64,000 bases of DNA from Rhodocyclales bacterium (GCA_016215645.1 JACRIX010000021.1:46027-110026), one strand, 5' to 3'. Shown: positions 1 through 9,850, numbered from the stretch's first letter. Numbers and translations: made by a program. The notes: generated by a model from the letters alone, not told the origin.

Positions 1-97
1 TTTGGGCCTTGGCGCGCTTGGCGTTCATTGCGGAACCTCAGGAAGTTCAGTCGGCCGCATCACGATAGCCAGCCGCGGCATGGGCGAAGACGACGGG

Positions 98-119
98 CAA
101 GGGCCGAATCCGGCCCTTG
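98..119 (-). terminator. Stem-loop at the 3' end of the bcp/arn operon
   Basis: Perfect 9-bp inverted repeat caagggccg-aatc-cggcccttg, 8 nt past the bcp stop codon; no strong U-tract on the minus strand. Confidence 0.5.
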
Positions 120-126
120 TTTCGGA

Positions 127-618
127 TTACAGCTTGCGAACGGCCTCAAGCACCGCGAGGGCATTGCCGTCGGCCTTGGTGGCCCGCCATTCCTGGTGAA
201 GGAGGCCATGGGCGTCGATCAGGAAGGTGCTGCGCTCGATGCCGAGCACCTTTTTGCCGTAGAGCATCTTGTTCTTGACTACGTCGAACATGCGGCAGAG
301 TACGCCTTCGATGTCGGAAATCAGTTCGAAGGGCAGGCCGAGCTTGGCCTTGAAGCCTTCGTGCGACTTCAGCGAGTCGCGCGAGACTCCCAGCACCAGA
401 CAGCCGGCCTTGACGAAGTCGGCGTGCAGGTCGCGGAACTGCTGCGCCTGGGTGGTACAGCCGGGAGTGTTGTCCTTGGGGTAGAAATAAAGCACCACCG
501 GTTTGCCACGATGGGCCGAAAGCGTGAACTCGCCTCCGGTGGCCGGCACGGTGAAATCGGGTACGTGCAGTCCGATTGCCGATGGGGTCGATGGAGTGGA
601 CTTGAAGGTTTCAATCAT
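127..618 (-). CDS. bcp: Peroxiredoxin, Bcp/AhpC-TSA type
   Basis: VVLYFYPKDNTPGCTTQAQQFRD is the Bcp active-site motif. Confidence 0.9.
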   Translation of the reverse strand: MIETFKSTPSTPSAIGLHVPDFTVPATGGEFTLSAHRGKPVVLYFYPKDNTPGCTTQAQQFRDLHADFVKAGCLVLGVSRDSLKSHEGFKAKLGLPFELISDIEGVLCRMFDVVKNKMLYGKKVLGIERSTFLIDAHGLLHQEWRATKADGNALAVLEAVRKL

Positions 619-1550
619 GCAGCTTCCTTCCAGGTGGATAGAAATTCCTCGCCTTGGACCATCAGCAGGCCGGAGCGCCCGGGGATTTCTCCGCGCAGGA
701 TTTCATGGCGAGGCAGTGAGGCGGGATCGAGCGTGTCGCGCAAGGTGCCCAGCGCTACCATTTCGTAGCCCTGTTCGCGCCAGGTGGTGAGCAGGCGCTC
801 CAGGGTGTCGCCGAACTTGAGGCCTTCGAGTTCGGCGTGCAGCGTAAAGACGTGATCCCGCGGTGATTCAGCGGTGAGCCGTGCCAGATGGAGATGCACG
901 TTCTCAGGCGTCAGTTGGTCGATTCCGATGAGTTCGTCGAGGGTTGGCAGGGTCGTCGGCAGTTGGGGGCAGGTGACGATTTCTGCGTTCCAGACGGGGA
1001 TGAATGGGTGAGTGCCTCGGCAATCCGAGGCCCAGCGATAGCCGAGGCGCTGAGTCATCCGCAAGGCGTGGGCATTCATCTGCCAGCCGGCAGCGCCATG
1101 GCCGGGCGAGTCCTCGCCGAACACCTCGGCGTAACGCAGGTGAGCACGACGCATTTCATGCTCCGTCCAGGCCGCATCGGCCTGTTCCACGCCATCCTGC
1201 CACTTGACGTGGTCCCAGCAATGGATCGCCGTTTCGAATCCGGCGTCGCGGGTGGCGCGCATGATGTCGGCACCGCGCCGGCCGATGTCGGGGCCCGGCA
1301 ACAGGGTGCCATACATGAGGGTCTTGAGACCGTAGTGTGAGACCACCGAGGTGCGCTGCACCTTCTGCATGAACCCGGGGCGAAACACGCGCCTGATGGC
1401 GCGACCGGTGTGGTCCGGGCCCAGCGAAAACAAAAAGCTGGCACCGGCGTGATGGCGGCGCAGGATCTCGACCAGGCGCGGGACCCCCTGCAGGGTGCCG
1501 CGCCAGGTGTCGACGTCGATTTTCAGTGCCAGCTTCGGCATGAAGCTCAA
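615..1550 (-). CDS. arnD: Polysaccharide deacetylase-type 4-deoxy-4-formamido-L-arabinose-phosphoundecaprenol deformylase
   Basis: ALKIDVDTWRGTLQGVPRL N-terminus and arn operon context. Confidence 0.88.
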   Translation of the reverse strand: MSFMPKLALKIDVDTWRGTLQGVPRLVEILRRHHAGASFLFSLGPDHTGRAIRRVFRPGFMQKVQRTSVVSHYGLKTLMYGTLLPGPDIGRRGADIMRATRDAGFETAIHCWDHVKWQDGVEQADAAWTEHEMRRAHLRYAEVFGEDSPGHGAAGWQMNAHALRMTQRLGYRWASDCRGTHPFIPVWNAEIVTCPQLPTTLPTLDELIGIDQLTPENVHLHLARLTAESPRDHVFTLHAELEGLKFGDTLERLLTTWREQGYEMVALGTLRDTLDPASLPRHEILRGEIPGRSGLLMVQGEEFLSTWKEAA

Positions 1551-2590
1551 TCCATCAACTTGCGGGCTTCGGCCACGTCAGTGCGATAGGCTTCGAAGAT
1601 GCCGCGCAGCGCGTCTTCGAACGTGACTTTCGGTTCCCAGTCGAGGTCGGCCATGGTGTTGGTGATCTTCGGAACGCGGTGCTGGGTGTCCTGGTAGCCC
1701 TTGCCGTAATACTCCGCGGACGTTGTTTCGAGCACTTTGACCTTGGCGACGCTCTCCGCATATTCCGGGTACTGTTTGGCCAGGTCGAGCATCAGGGTGG
1801 CCAGCTCGCGAATCGAGTAGTTGTTCCTGGGATTGCCGATGTTGTAGATCTTGCCGTTGGCAATGCCGTCCTTGTTCTCGATGATCTTCATCAGCGCATC
1901 GATGCCGTCTGTCACATAAGTAAAGGAACGCTTCTGGGCACCGCCATCGACCAGCTTGATCGGTTCGCTGCGCACGATGTGACCGAGGAACTGGGTGATC
2001 ACGCGCGAGCTGCCCTCCTTTGGCGTGTGAATCGAATCCAGCCCCGGTCCGATCCAGTTGAAGGGGCGGAACAATGTGTATTGCAGGCCTTCCTGCTGCC
2101 CGTAAGCGTGGATCACGCGATCCATCATCTGCTTGGCGCAGGCGTAGATCCAGCGCGGCTTGTTGATCGGGCCATAGATCAGGGGCGAGTTCTCGGGATC
2201 AAACTCCGGGTCCTGGCTCATGCCATAGACCTCGGATGTCGACGGGAAAATCACGCGCTTCTTGTACTTGACGGCCTGGCGGACGATGGGAAGGTTGGCT
2301 TCGAAGTCGAGTTCGAAGACGCGCAGGGGTTCCTTGACGTAAGTGGCCGGCGTGGCGATGGCCACCAGCGGGAGGATCACGTCGCACTTCTTGACGTGGT
2401 ACTCGATCCACTCCTTGTTGATGGTGATGTCGCCTTCAAAGAAGTGAAAGCGGGGGTTATCCATCAGGTCAGTGACACGTTCCGAGTTCATGTCCATGCC
2501 ATAGACCTCCCAGTCGGTGGTGTTCATGATGCGCTGGGAGAGGTGATGGCCAATGAAACCATTGACGCCAAGGATGAGGATTTTTTTCAT
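1547..2590 (-). CDS. arnA: NAD-dependent UDP-glucuronate decarboxylase-type dehydrogenase (ArnA C-terminal domain as a separate protein)
   Basis: MKKILILGVNGFIGHHLSQRI Rossmann motif; LVAIATPATYVKEPLRVFELDFEANLPIVR. Confidence 0.85.
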   Translation of the reverse strand: MKKILILGVNGFIGHHLSQRIMNTTDWEVYGMDMNSERVTDLMDNPRFHFFEGDITINKEWIEYHVKKCDVILPLVAIATPATYVKEPLRVFELDFEANLPIVRQAVKYKKRVIFPSTSEVYGMSQDPEFDPENSPLIYGPINKPRWIYACAKQMMDRVIHAYGQQEGLQYTLFRPFNWIGPGLDSIHTPKEGSSRVITQFLGHIVRSEPIKLVDGGAQKRSFTYVTDGIDALMKIIENKDGIANGKIYNIGNPRNNYSIRELATLMLDLAKQYPEYAESVAKVKVLETTSAEYYGKGYQDTQHRVPKITNTMADLDWEPKVTFEDALRGIFEAYRTDVAEARKLMD

Positions 2591-3522
2591 GACAGAGGGA
2601 GGGGTGAACTCAAAATCGCGTTGGACTGGTCGCCGGCCTCGGCCGGGAGCAGCGGTGAGCCCTGCAATTCTACCGCGAGCAGGCGCAAAAGCTTGCCGTC
2701 ACCGCATTCGGCATACAGTCGGCCGTCGCGGGTGAACAGGGTGGGTCGCCCGCCATACGGACCGGTTTCGCCGGTTGGGTGCAGGGAGCGCAAGACGGTA
2801 AGACGACCATTCCGGGTATCGCAGTATGCGCCCGGATAAGGCGGGGCCACGGCGCGAATCAGGTTGTGCACCTCCTGGGCGCTGCGGCTCCAGTCGATGC
2901 GCCCGTCTTCTGCCTTGCGACCGCCGAAATAGCTGCCGGAGGCCAGGTTCTGAGCCTGCCCGCGTGTGGTACCGGCAAGCATCTCCGGCAGTATGCGGTT
3001 GAGCGCAATTTCGGCGGCCAGGGTCACCTTGTTGAAGACCTCGAAGGCCGTGTCGTTGGGCAGGATCGGTACCGCCTGCTGGGCCAGGATGGCGCCGGCG
3101 TCGGGCTTCTCGACCATGCCGTGCAAGGTGGCCCCGGTTTCCCGTTCGCCATGGATGACGGCCCAATTCACCGGCACCCGCCCGCGGTACTTCGGCAACA
3201 GCGATCCGTGCATGTTCCAGGCGCCTTGGGGTGCCAGCGCCAGCAGGGGTGCCTTGAGCATCAGGCGATAATAGAAGGAAAACAGGTAGTCGGGCTGCAG
3301 GGCCGCCAGCATCGCCACGAGGGCGGGATCGTTGGGATCGTCCGGCGTGATCACCGGAATATCGTGTTGTGCCGCAAGTTCGGCGACGCTGCTGAACCAG
3401 ATGTTCTCGTTCGGATTGTCGGTGTGGGTGACGACCGTCGCCACGTCGATACCGTGGGCCAGCAGCACCGACAGGCAGCGCACGCCAACGTTGTGGTAGG
3501 CAAAAACGATGGCGCGGCTCAT
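2587..3522 (-). CDS. Formyltransferase (ArnA N-terminal domain as a separate protein)
   Basis: AIVFAYHNVGVRCLSVLLAHGIDVATVVTH; AWNMHGSLLPKYRGRVPVNWAVIHGE, formyltransferase signature. Confidence 0.86.
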   Translation of the reverse strand: MSRAIVFAYHNVGVRCLSVLLAHGIDVATVVTHTDNPNENIWFSSVAELAAQHDIPVITPDDPNDPALVAMLAALQPDYLFSFYYRLMLKAPLLALAPQGAWNMHGSLLPKYRGRVPVNWAVIHGERETGATLHGMVEKPDAGAILAQQAVPILPNDTAFEVFNKVTLAAEIALNRILPEMLAGTTRGQAQNLASGSYFGGRKAEDGRIDWSRSAQEVHNLIRAVAPPYPGAYCDTRNGRLTVLRSLHPTGETGPYGGRPTLFTRDGRLYAECGDGKLLRLLAVELQGSPLLPAEAGDQSNAILSSPLPLS

Positions 3523-4469
3523 TTTTCCGTCGGCGCCTCGCGCTCAAGGATGGCATCCACCAGATAGCGCGGGCGGTGGCGCACCTGCTGGTATACCCGC
3601 CCGACGTACTCGCCGAGCAGGCCGATACCGAACAAGGCCAGCCCGATAAGGAAGAACATCAGCGCGAACAGGGTAAACAAGCCCTCGGCCTCCGGTCCGA
3701 TGATCAGTCGCCGGACGATCAGGAGGACGAACAGGGCGGCCGAACCCAGTGAGACCAGGATGCCGAGCATGGAAAACCACTGCAGTGGCACCAGGGAAAA
3801 CCCGGTCATCAGGTCGAAGTTGAGACGAATCAGGCTGTAAAGCGAGTATTTCGACTCGCCGGCAGCGCGTTCCTCGTGCTCGACCACGACTTCGGCCGGA
3901 TTGCGGGCGAAGGTGTAGGCCAGCGCCGGGATGAAGGTGGCGACTTCTTTGCAACTGTTGATGGCATTGACCACGCTGCGCGAGTAGGCGCGCAGCATGT
4001 TGCCCTGGTCGGTGATCTTGATGCGCGTGATCTTTTCGCGCAGGCGGTTCATGGCCTTGGACGCCCAGGTGCGAAACAGGCTGTCCTGGCGCTTGCGGCG
4101 GATGCTGCCGACGTAGTCGTGGCCTTCGCGCATCTTGGCGATCAGTTTGTGGATTTCTTCGGGGGGATTCTGCAGATCGGCGTCGAGCGTGAGGATGATC
4201 TCGCCTCGGCAATGCTCGAATCCGGCCATGATCGCCATGTGCTGGCCGGCATTGGCGGCGAACAGAATCACCCGCGTGACGTCAGGCCGCATTTCAAACT
4301 GTTCGCGCAGGATCGCGGCCGAGCGATCACGTGAGCCGTCATTGACGAAGACGACCTCGTAGCGTTCTCCCAGCGCGTCCAGCGCCGGGTAGAGGCGGGC
4401 GAACAAGGTGGCGAGGCCCGATTCCTCGTTGTAGACGGGGATGACGATGGAGAGCGTTGGGGGGGTCAT
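3519..4469 (-). CDS. arnC: Undecaprenyl-phosphate 4-deoxy-4-formamido-L-arabinose transferase (GT2)
   Basis: LSIVIPVYNEESGLATLFARLYPALD; LTLDADLQNPPEEI; two C-terminal TM helices. Confidence 0.88.
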   Translation of the reverse strand: MTPPTLSIVIPVYNEESGLATLFARLYPALDALGERYEVVFVNDGSRDRSAAILREQFEMRPDVTRVILFAANAGQHMAIMAGFEHCRGEIILTLDADLQNPPEEIHKLIAKMREGHDYVGSIRRKRQDSLFRTWASKAMNRLREKITRIKITDQGNMLRAYSRSVVNAINSCKEVATFIPALAYTFARNPAEVVVEHEERAAGESKYSLYSLIRLNFDLMTGFSLVPLQWFSMLGILVSLGSAALFVLLIVRRLIIGPEAEGLFTLFALMFFLIGLALFGIGLLGEYVGRVYQQVRHRPRYLVDAILEREAPTEK

Positions 4470-5596
4470 GCAGTCTCCGAGAGCGAAGCGGCCATGGCGT
4501 TGCAGACGCGTACAACGTCGCTGTCGCGCATGTCCGGGAACAGCGGCAAGCTGATGGTACGGCGACCGATATCCTCGGCCACCGGAAAAGCGCCTTGTCT
4601 GAAGCCAAGCGCCTGGTAGAGCGAGAACAGGTGCAGTGCCGGGTAATGCACGCCGACACCGATGCCACGCGCCTTCATGGCGGCGATGAAGCGACCACGG
4701 TCGACACCGGGCGGCAATAGCGGTTGGAACATGTGCCAGTTGCAGTTGGCAAAGTCGGCGGGTGGCAATGGCAGCCCCAGCGCCGGATCGATCGTCGCGA
4801 AATAGGCTCGGGCCAAATCACGGCGGCGCGCAGTGAAGGCGGCGAGATGGGGCAACTGTCCCAGCCCGATGGCGGCCGCGACGTCGGTCAGGTTGAATTT
4901 CCCGCCCAGCACATCCACATCCATGCCGCCGTCGGGAAAGCGCTTCACGCCCTGCAAGCGCAATCGTTCGCACAGCCCTGCATCGATGTCATCGGGCAAG
5001 ACCAGCGCACCACCCTCGGTGGTAGTCAGATTCTTGTTGGCATGAAAGCTGAAGGAGACAAAGCCTCGCCCCTGACCGAAGGCGCTACCGATCGGCTGGC
5101 CGTTCCACGAGGCGCCCAGCGATTGCGCGGCATCCTCGATTACCCGCAGACCTCGGCGGTCAGCCAATGCGTAGAGTCGGTCGCGATCCACGGGCAGGCC
5201 AGCCAGGTCAACCGGAATGATGGCCTTGGTCGTCGGCAACATCGCGGCTTCGATTCGGTCCAGATCGATGTTCCGGGTCACCGGATCGACATCGACCAGA
5301 ATCGGCGTTGCGCCGACCTCGAGAATCACGTTCGCGGTTGCGACCCAGGTCAGCGGCGTGGTAATCACCGTGTCGCCAGCGCCGACTTTCGCCAGGCGCA
5401 ACGCGACTTCCAATGTGGCGGTGCCGGAGTTGAAGGCACGCACCCTGCGCCCACCGCAGAGTGCCGAGAGCGCCGCTTCAAAAGCCTGTACTTTGGGTCC
5501 GCTGGTGATCCAGCCGGAGCGCAATACGTCGGCCACGGCGGCGATGGTTTCCTCGTCGATCGAGGGGCGGGTAAAGGGCAGGAAGGCTTCACTCAT
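4466..5596 (-). CDS. arnB: UDP-4-amino-4-deoxy-L-arabinose aminotransferase (DegT/DnrJ/EryC1)
   Basis: FLPFTRPSIDEETIAAVADVLRSGWITSGPKV; VITTPLTWVATANVI; SFHANKNLTTTEGG. Confidence 0.9.
   Translation of the reverse strand: MSEAFLPFTRPSIDEETIAAVADVLRSGWITSGPKVQAFEAALSALCGGRRVRAFNSGTATLEVALRLAKVGAGDTVITTPLTWVATANVILEVGATPILVDVDPVTRNIDLDRIEAAMLPTTKAIIPVDLAGLPVDRDRLYALADRRGLRVIEDAAQSLGASWNGQPIGSAFGQGRGFVSFSFHANKNLTTTEGGALVLPDDIDAGLCERLRLQGVKRFPDGGMDVDVLGGKFNLTDVAAAIGLGQLPHLAAFTARRRDLARAYFATIDPALGLPLPPADFANCNWHMFQPLLPPGVDRGRFIAAMKARGIGVGVHYPALHLFSLYQALGFRQGAFPVAEDIGRRTISLPLFPDMRDSDVVRVCNAMAASLSETA
5370..5391 (+). repeat. Dispersed 22-bp motif, copy 1
   Basis: GTGTCGCCAGCGCCGACTTTCG; inside arnB, antisense. 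Confidence 0.8.
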
Positions 5597-5964
5597 GAGC
5601 GAGCCACCAGGAACACGCCAACCACGATGAAGCCGATTCCGAGCAGCTTCTGCGCGGCCAGCGCCTCACCAAACCACTGCCAGGCGATGAAAGCGTTGAT
5701 CACGTAACCGATCGACAGCATCGGATAGGCGATCGAGACCGGAACTCGCGAGAGCGCCATGATCCAGACCACCAGGCTAACCGCATAACAGGCCATGCCG
5801 CCCATGATGAAGGGCTGAAAGGCCAGTTTGAGACCGATCGGAAGAATGTTGTCGGCATGAAACTCGAAGTGGCCGACGGCATTGGTCCCGGCCTTCAGGA
5901 ACAACTGCGCGGCGGCATTGAGCAGGACGCCGGCGAGAATCAGCGCAAAGCTCACGCCGCTCAT
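5593..5964 (-). CDS. arnE: SMR/EamA-like membrane protein, ArnE-like flippase subunit
   Basis: 123 aa, four hydrophobic segments, SIAYPMLSIGYVINAFIAWQWFGE; operon position. Confidence 0.7.
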   Translation of the reverse strand: MSGVSFALILAGVLLNAAAQLFLKAGTNAVGHFEFHADNILPIGLKLAFQPFIMGGMACYAVSLVVWIMALSRVPVSIAYPMLSIGYVINAFIAWQWFGEALAAQKLLGIGFIVVGVFLVARS

Positions 5965-7607
5965 GGTTTGCTCACGATCACGCGGCGACTGTCGCGGAAC
6001 TGTTCGGTCATGGGGAGTCCCTTTTTCTGCATTTCGGTCCAGGTCTGCGGAGACATCAGTGCCCAGGCAGAAGGTAGTTCGCGCCAGCGGGCCTCGAAGG
6101 CATCCATGGTGACGATGAACTTGTGCGGCTCCTGGGCAATGCCGAAGCTCATTTCATCGCGATACGCCACCATGGTGGTGGTGCGCTTCAAATAAAACTG
6201 CAGGCTCTGGTCGTAGGTGTCGGCGGAAAAGAAGGGCACGTCCGGCGGCAGCTTGTCGCGGATGGCGAATGCGGCATCGTGGGCTGAATTGACCCGGCCG
6301 ATTTCGTCATGCCCCAGGAGGAAAAACTGGCCAAACAGATGCCCACCGGTGGCAAGGGCCAGGGCAAAGGCAAGACTGCGCCCCTTCCGTCCATAGGCGA
6401 AGGCGAGAATGCCACCGACCAGGAGCGCGACCGCAGCGCCGTATAGCCAGGGCTGGTAGGCAAGATAGCGGTCGACACCGACTTGTGCGGTGGCGAAATC
6501 CGCAGCGCGACTGGCGAGGACCAACGCCGCAATGCCGACCAGAATGCTTGGCACGGCCTGCCAGCGCAGTGCCGGGCTGCCTTCCAGGCGCGCCAGGTAC
6601 AGGCCGATCAACACCGCAATGGCGGGAAAGATCGGCAGGATGTAGGACGCGAGTTTGGAACTGGAAACGGAAAAGAAGCCGAAGACCACCACGATCCAGG
6701 TGAGCAAGAAACGCGTTGGGGAAAATTCGCGCGAATCACTTCTGGCGAAACCTAGCCAAAGACCCTGTGCCAGGCTGCCAAGCCAGGGAATCATGCCGAT
6801 CAGCAGGATGGGAATGAAATACCAGGCGGGCTGGTAGCGGCCATGTGTCTTGGTCAGGAAGCGTTCGAAGTGCTCGTGAATGAAGAAGTAGTGAGGAAAC
6901 TCCGGATTGGCAATCGACACCGCAATGAACCACGGCGCGGTGATGGCCAGCAGGATGGCGATGCCGCGAACCGGACGAAGACGCATCAAAAAGCCCCAGT
7001 CTCGTTGCCAGAGCATGTAGGCCACCACGGTCGCGGCGGGAAGAACCAGCCCGATCAGGCCCTTGGAGAGCGTGGCCAGCGCCAGCAGCGCCCAGGCGCC
7101 GTCGCCCCAGCGCCGACTTCCGGCCGAGTCGTCACGCTGCGCCAGACACAGGGCCAGGACGGCGGCGGCAAGCAGGGCGCTCACCCCCATGTCGAGCGTA
7201 TTGGCGTGGCCGATCACGTTCCACAGTACGCTGCTGCCGAGCACGGCTCCGCCAATGAGGCCAGCAAGCGGCGTAAACAGGCGGGCGGTGGCAAAGGCAG
7301 TCAGCAGGATGCCGAGGAAGCCGGTCAGCGCCGGCCACAGGCGCGCCGTCCAGTGGTGCTCGCCAAAAACAGTGAACGCGGCGGCGGTAGCCCAGTACTG
7401 GAGCGGTGGCTTGTAGAAATATTTGATGTCGTTCAGGCGCGGCGTGGTCCAGTCGCCGGTGGCCACCATCTCCCGTGGGATCTCGGCATAGCGCCCTTCG
7501 TCAGGATTGATCAGGCGCCGGTGCTCCAGCGTGCCGAACCAGACAAGTGCAAAGACCGCGACCAGCAGCAACAGGACATTGCGCGGAAGCCCGCCGCCAG
7601 CGCTCAT
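5961..7607 (-). CDS. arnT: ArnT-like glycosyltransferase family 39 membrane protein
   Basis: WFGTLEHRRLINPDEGRYAEIPREMVATGDWTTPRLNDIKYFYKPPLQYW. Confidence 0.8.
   Translation of the reverse strand: MSAGGGLPRNVLLLLVAVFALVWFGTLEHRRLINPDEGRYAEIPREMVATGDWTTPRLNDIKYFYKPPLQYWATAAAFTVFGEHHWTARLWPALTGFLGILLTAFATARLFTPLAGLIGGAVLGSSVLWNVIGHANTLDMGVSALLAAAVLALCLAQRDDSAGSRRWGDGAWALLALATLSKGLIGLVLPAATVVAYMLWQRDWGFLMRLRPVRGIAILLAITAPWFIAVSIANPEFPHYFFIHEHFERFLTKTHGRYQPAWYFIPILLIGMIPWLGSLAQGLWLGFARSDSREFSPTRFLLTWIVVVFGFFSVSSSKLASYILPIFPAIAVLIGLYLARLEGSPALRWQAVPSILVGIAALVLASRAADFATAQVGVDRYLAYQPWLYGAAVALLVGGILAFAYGRKGRSLAFALALATGGHLFGQFFLLGHDEIGRVNSAHDAAFAIRDKLPPDVPFFSADTYDQSLQFYLKRTTTMVAYRDEMSFGIAQEPHKFIVTMDAFEARWRELPSAWALMSPQTWTEMQKKGLPMTEQFRDSRRVIVSKP
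7101..7122 (+). repeat. Dispersed 22-bp motif, copy 2
   Basis: GTCGCCCCAGCGCCGACTTCCG; inside arnT-like gene, antisense. Confidence 0.75.
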
Positions 7608-7975
7608 TCGATGATCAAGGCGGCAGCCACGTCGCGCCCTTCCGCCATCAGGATGTTGTAGGTGCGACAGGCGGCATGGGTGTCCATGACCTCAACCCCG
7701 ACTCGCCGTTCAATCAGGGCGCGAAGTAGCTTTGGCGCCGGGAAACGCTGGCGGGACCCGGTGCCCAGCAGCACAATCGGGATCCCGATTTCCGCGATCG
7801 CGGCGAAATCCGCTTCGGCAAGCGCCTCGAAACTCGCCGGGGACCAGTCTTCGATCAGCCGCTTCGGGGTCAGCAGGAAGCTTTTCGTCAGTGGGCGACC
7901 ATTGACCGCGATGAATCCGGAATCGTAGGCGGTGATCGTCATCAGGCCGGTGGTGACGGAGGCGTGCAGCTTCAT
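7604..7975 (-). CDS. Mth938-like domain (DUF498) protein
   Basis: GFIAVNGRPLTKSFLLTPKRLIEDW; PIVLLGTGSRQRFP; MDTHAACRTYNILMAEGRDVAAAL. Confidence 0.82.
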   Translation of the reverse strand: MKLHASVTTGLMTITAYDSGFIAVNGRPLTKSFLLTPKRLIEDWSPASFEALAEADFAAIAEIGIPIVLLGTGSRQRFPAPKLLRALIERRVGVEVMDTHAACRTYNILMAEGRDVAAALIIE

Positions 7976-8181
7976 TCGGGCGACGGGAGCGGAATTTGTC
8001 GGACGGGGGCAGGATGGCGGAAAGCCGCGTCAAGTCTGGATTTGCGGTGCAGCATCGGCTTCGGTAACATTATACCTTTTCGCTTCGGCATAAGGCCTGC
8101 GCATGCATCCGTGCGGTTGCCGAACGCCTGTTTTTCCTGTCGCGGGAAATCCGTGACGTGATTCCGAAAGGACGGTTGCCC

Positions 8182-9408
8182 ATGCAGCCCGTAAGCAAAT
8201 CCGCCAAACTTGCCAACGTCTGTTACGACATCCGTGGTCCGGTGCTTGCTCGCGCCCGCCAGATGGAGGAAGAGGGGCACAAGATCATCAAGCTGAATAT
8301 CGGCAACCTGGCTGCCTTCGGCTTCGATTCGCCCGAGGAAATCCAGCAGGACATGATCCGTAACCTGCCCATGGCGGCTGGTTACGTTGACTCCAAGGGA
8401 ATTTTCTCGGCGCGCAAGGCAGTGATGCACTACACCCAGCAGAAGCATATCAAGGGCGTGGGCATCGAGGATATCTACATCGGCAACGGTGTCTCCGAGC
8501 TGATCGTGATGGCCATGAACGCCTTGCTCGATACCGGCGATGAAGTGCTGGTGCCGGCCCCCGACTATCCGCTGTGGACCGCCGCTGTCAGCCTGTCCGG
8601 CGGCACGCCCCGGCACTACCTGTGCGACGAGGGCGCCGGATGGATGCCCGATCTTGCCGACATTCGCGCGAAGATCACGCCGCAGACCCGCGCCATCGTC
8701 ATCATCAACCCGAACAATCCGACCGGTGCCGTGTATCCGGACGGGGTGCTGAAGGAAATTATCGAGATTGCGCGGGCCAACGACCTGATCATCTACGCCG
8801 ACGAGGTCTATGACAAGGTACTCTACGACGGCGTAACCCACACCTCGGTTGCCGCGTTGTCTGAGGACGTGCTGACCATCACCTTCAACGGCTTGTCGAA
8901 AAACTACCGCTCTTGCGGGTATCGCTCGGGGTGGATGATTGTTTCCGGCGAGAAGAAGCATGCGCGCGACTATATCGATGGTCTCGACATGCTGGCCTCA
9001 ATGCGCCTGTGTGCCAATGTGCCGGGTCAATGGGGCATCCAGACTGCCCTGGGTGGTTACCAGAGCATTGACGATCTGGTGGCGCCGGGCGGGCGCATGT
9101 GCCGCCAGCGTGATGTCGCCCATGAATTGATCACCTCGATTCCGGGTGTTACATGCGTCAAGCCCAAGGCAACCTTGTACATGTTTCCGCGCCTCGACCC
9201 GAAGATGTATCCGATCAGCGACGACCAGGAATTCATCGGCGAGTTGCTGACCGCAGAAAAGGTGCTGCTGGTGCAGGGCACGGGATTCAACTGGCCGCAT
9301 CCCGATCATTTTCGCCTGGTATTCCTGCCGCACGAGGACGATCTGCGCGAGGCTATCGGCCGCATCGCGCGTTTCCTTGAAAGCTATCGCAAACGTTATG
9401 GCGGTTGA
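8182..9408 (+). CDS. Pyridoxal phosphate-dependent aminotransferase, AlaA-like
   Basis: KIIKLNIGNLAAFGFDSPEEI; NPNNPTGAVYP; FNGLSKNYRSCGYRSGWM. Start set at ATG 8182 with an upstream AAAGGA. Confidence 0.9.
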   Translation: MQPVSKSAKLANVCYDIRGPVLARARQMEEEGHKIIKLNIGNLAAFGFDSPEEIQQDMIRNLPMAAGYVDSKGIFSARKAVMHYTQQKHIKGVGIEDIYIGNGVSELIVMAMNALLDTGDEVLVPAPDYPLWTAAVSLSGGTPRHYLCDEGAGWMPDLADIRAKITPQTRAIVIINPNNPTGAVYPDGVLKEIIEIARANDLIIYADEVYDKVLYDGVTHTSVAALSEDVLTITFNGLSKNYRSCGYRSGWMIVSGEKKHARDYIDGLDMLASMRLCANVPGQWGIQTALGGYQSIDDLVAPGGRMCRQRDVAHELITSIPGVTCVKPKATLYMFPRLDPKMYPISDDQEFIGELLTAEKVLLVQGTGFNWPHPDHFRLVFLPHEDDLREAIGRIARFLESYRKRYGG

Positions 9409-9850
9409 TCTGGCCCTGGTGGATGTCACCGACGCCAGCGGCAACATTGCGGCCCCCGAGTGGCTGGCGCGGGCCGAGGCGGTGCATCGCCAGTTGCGCG
9501 ACCGGTTGCCGGATGACTATGTGCATCGCCTTGCCGAGGTGTTCGCGGGTGGGGCCCATATGATGCTCGCCGTCGAAGGTGATGAGGTGCGCGGCGTTGC
9601 CGTGTGGCGGGTGATACAGAATACCTACGAAGGTTGCCGGCTCTATGTCGATGACCTGGTGACTGACGCGGCGCATCGTTCCCGCGGTGTCGGCCGCTTT
9701 TTGCTGGCCGGGCTTGAGGCGAAGGCTCGCTCACTGGGCTGCAATGTCATCGCCCTTGATTCCGGAACCCAGCGTACCTCTGCCCATCGCTTCTATTTTC
9801 GCGAAGGCTTGGTCATTCCCAGTTTTTGCTTCAGGAAATCCATCCCATGA
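9398..9850 (+). CDS. GNAT family N-acetyltransferase
   Basis: LYVDDLVTDAAHRSRGVGRFLLAGLEAKARSLGC; ALDSGTQRTSAHRFYFREG. Confidence 0.82.
   Translation: MAVDLALVDVTDASGNIAAPEWLARAEAVHRQLRDRLPDDYVHRLAEVFAGGAHMMLAVEGDEVRGVAVWRVIQNTYEGCRLYVDDLVTDAAHRSRGVGRFLLAGLEAKARSLGCNVIALDSGTQRTSAHRFYFREGLVIPSFCFRKSIP

Noticed and set aside
1679-2839. 386-aa plus-strand ORF opposite the arnA-type genes
   Set aside because: Antisense shadow; no domain signature.
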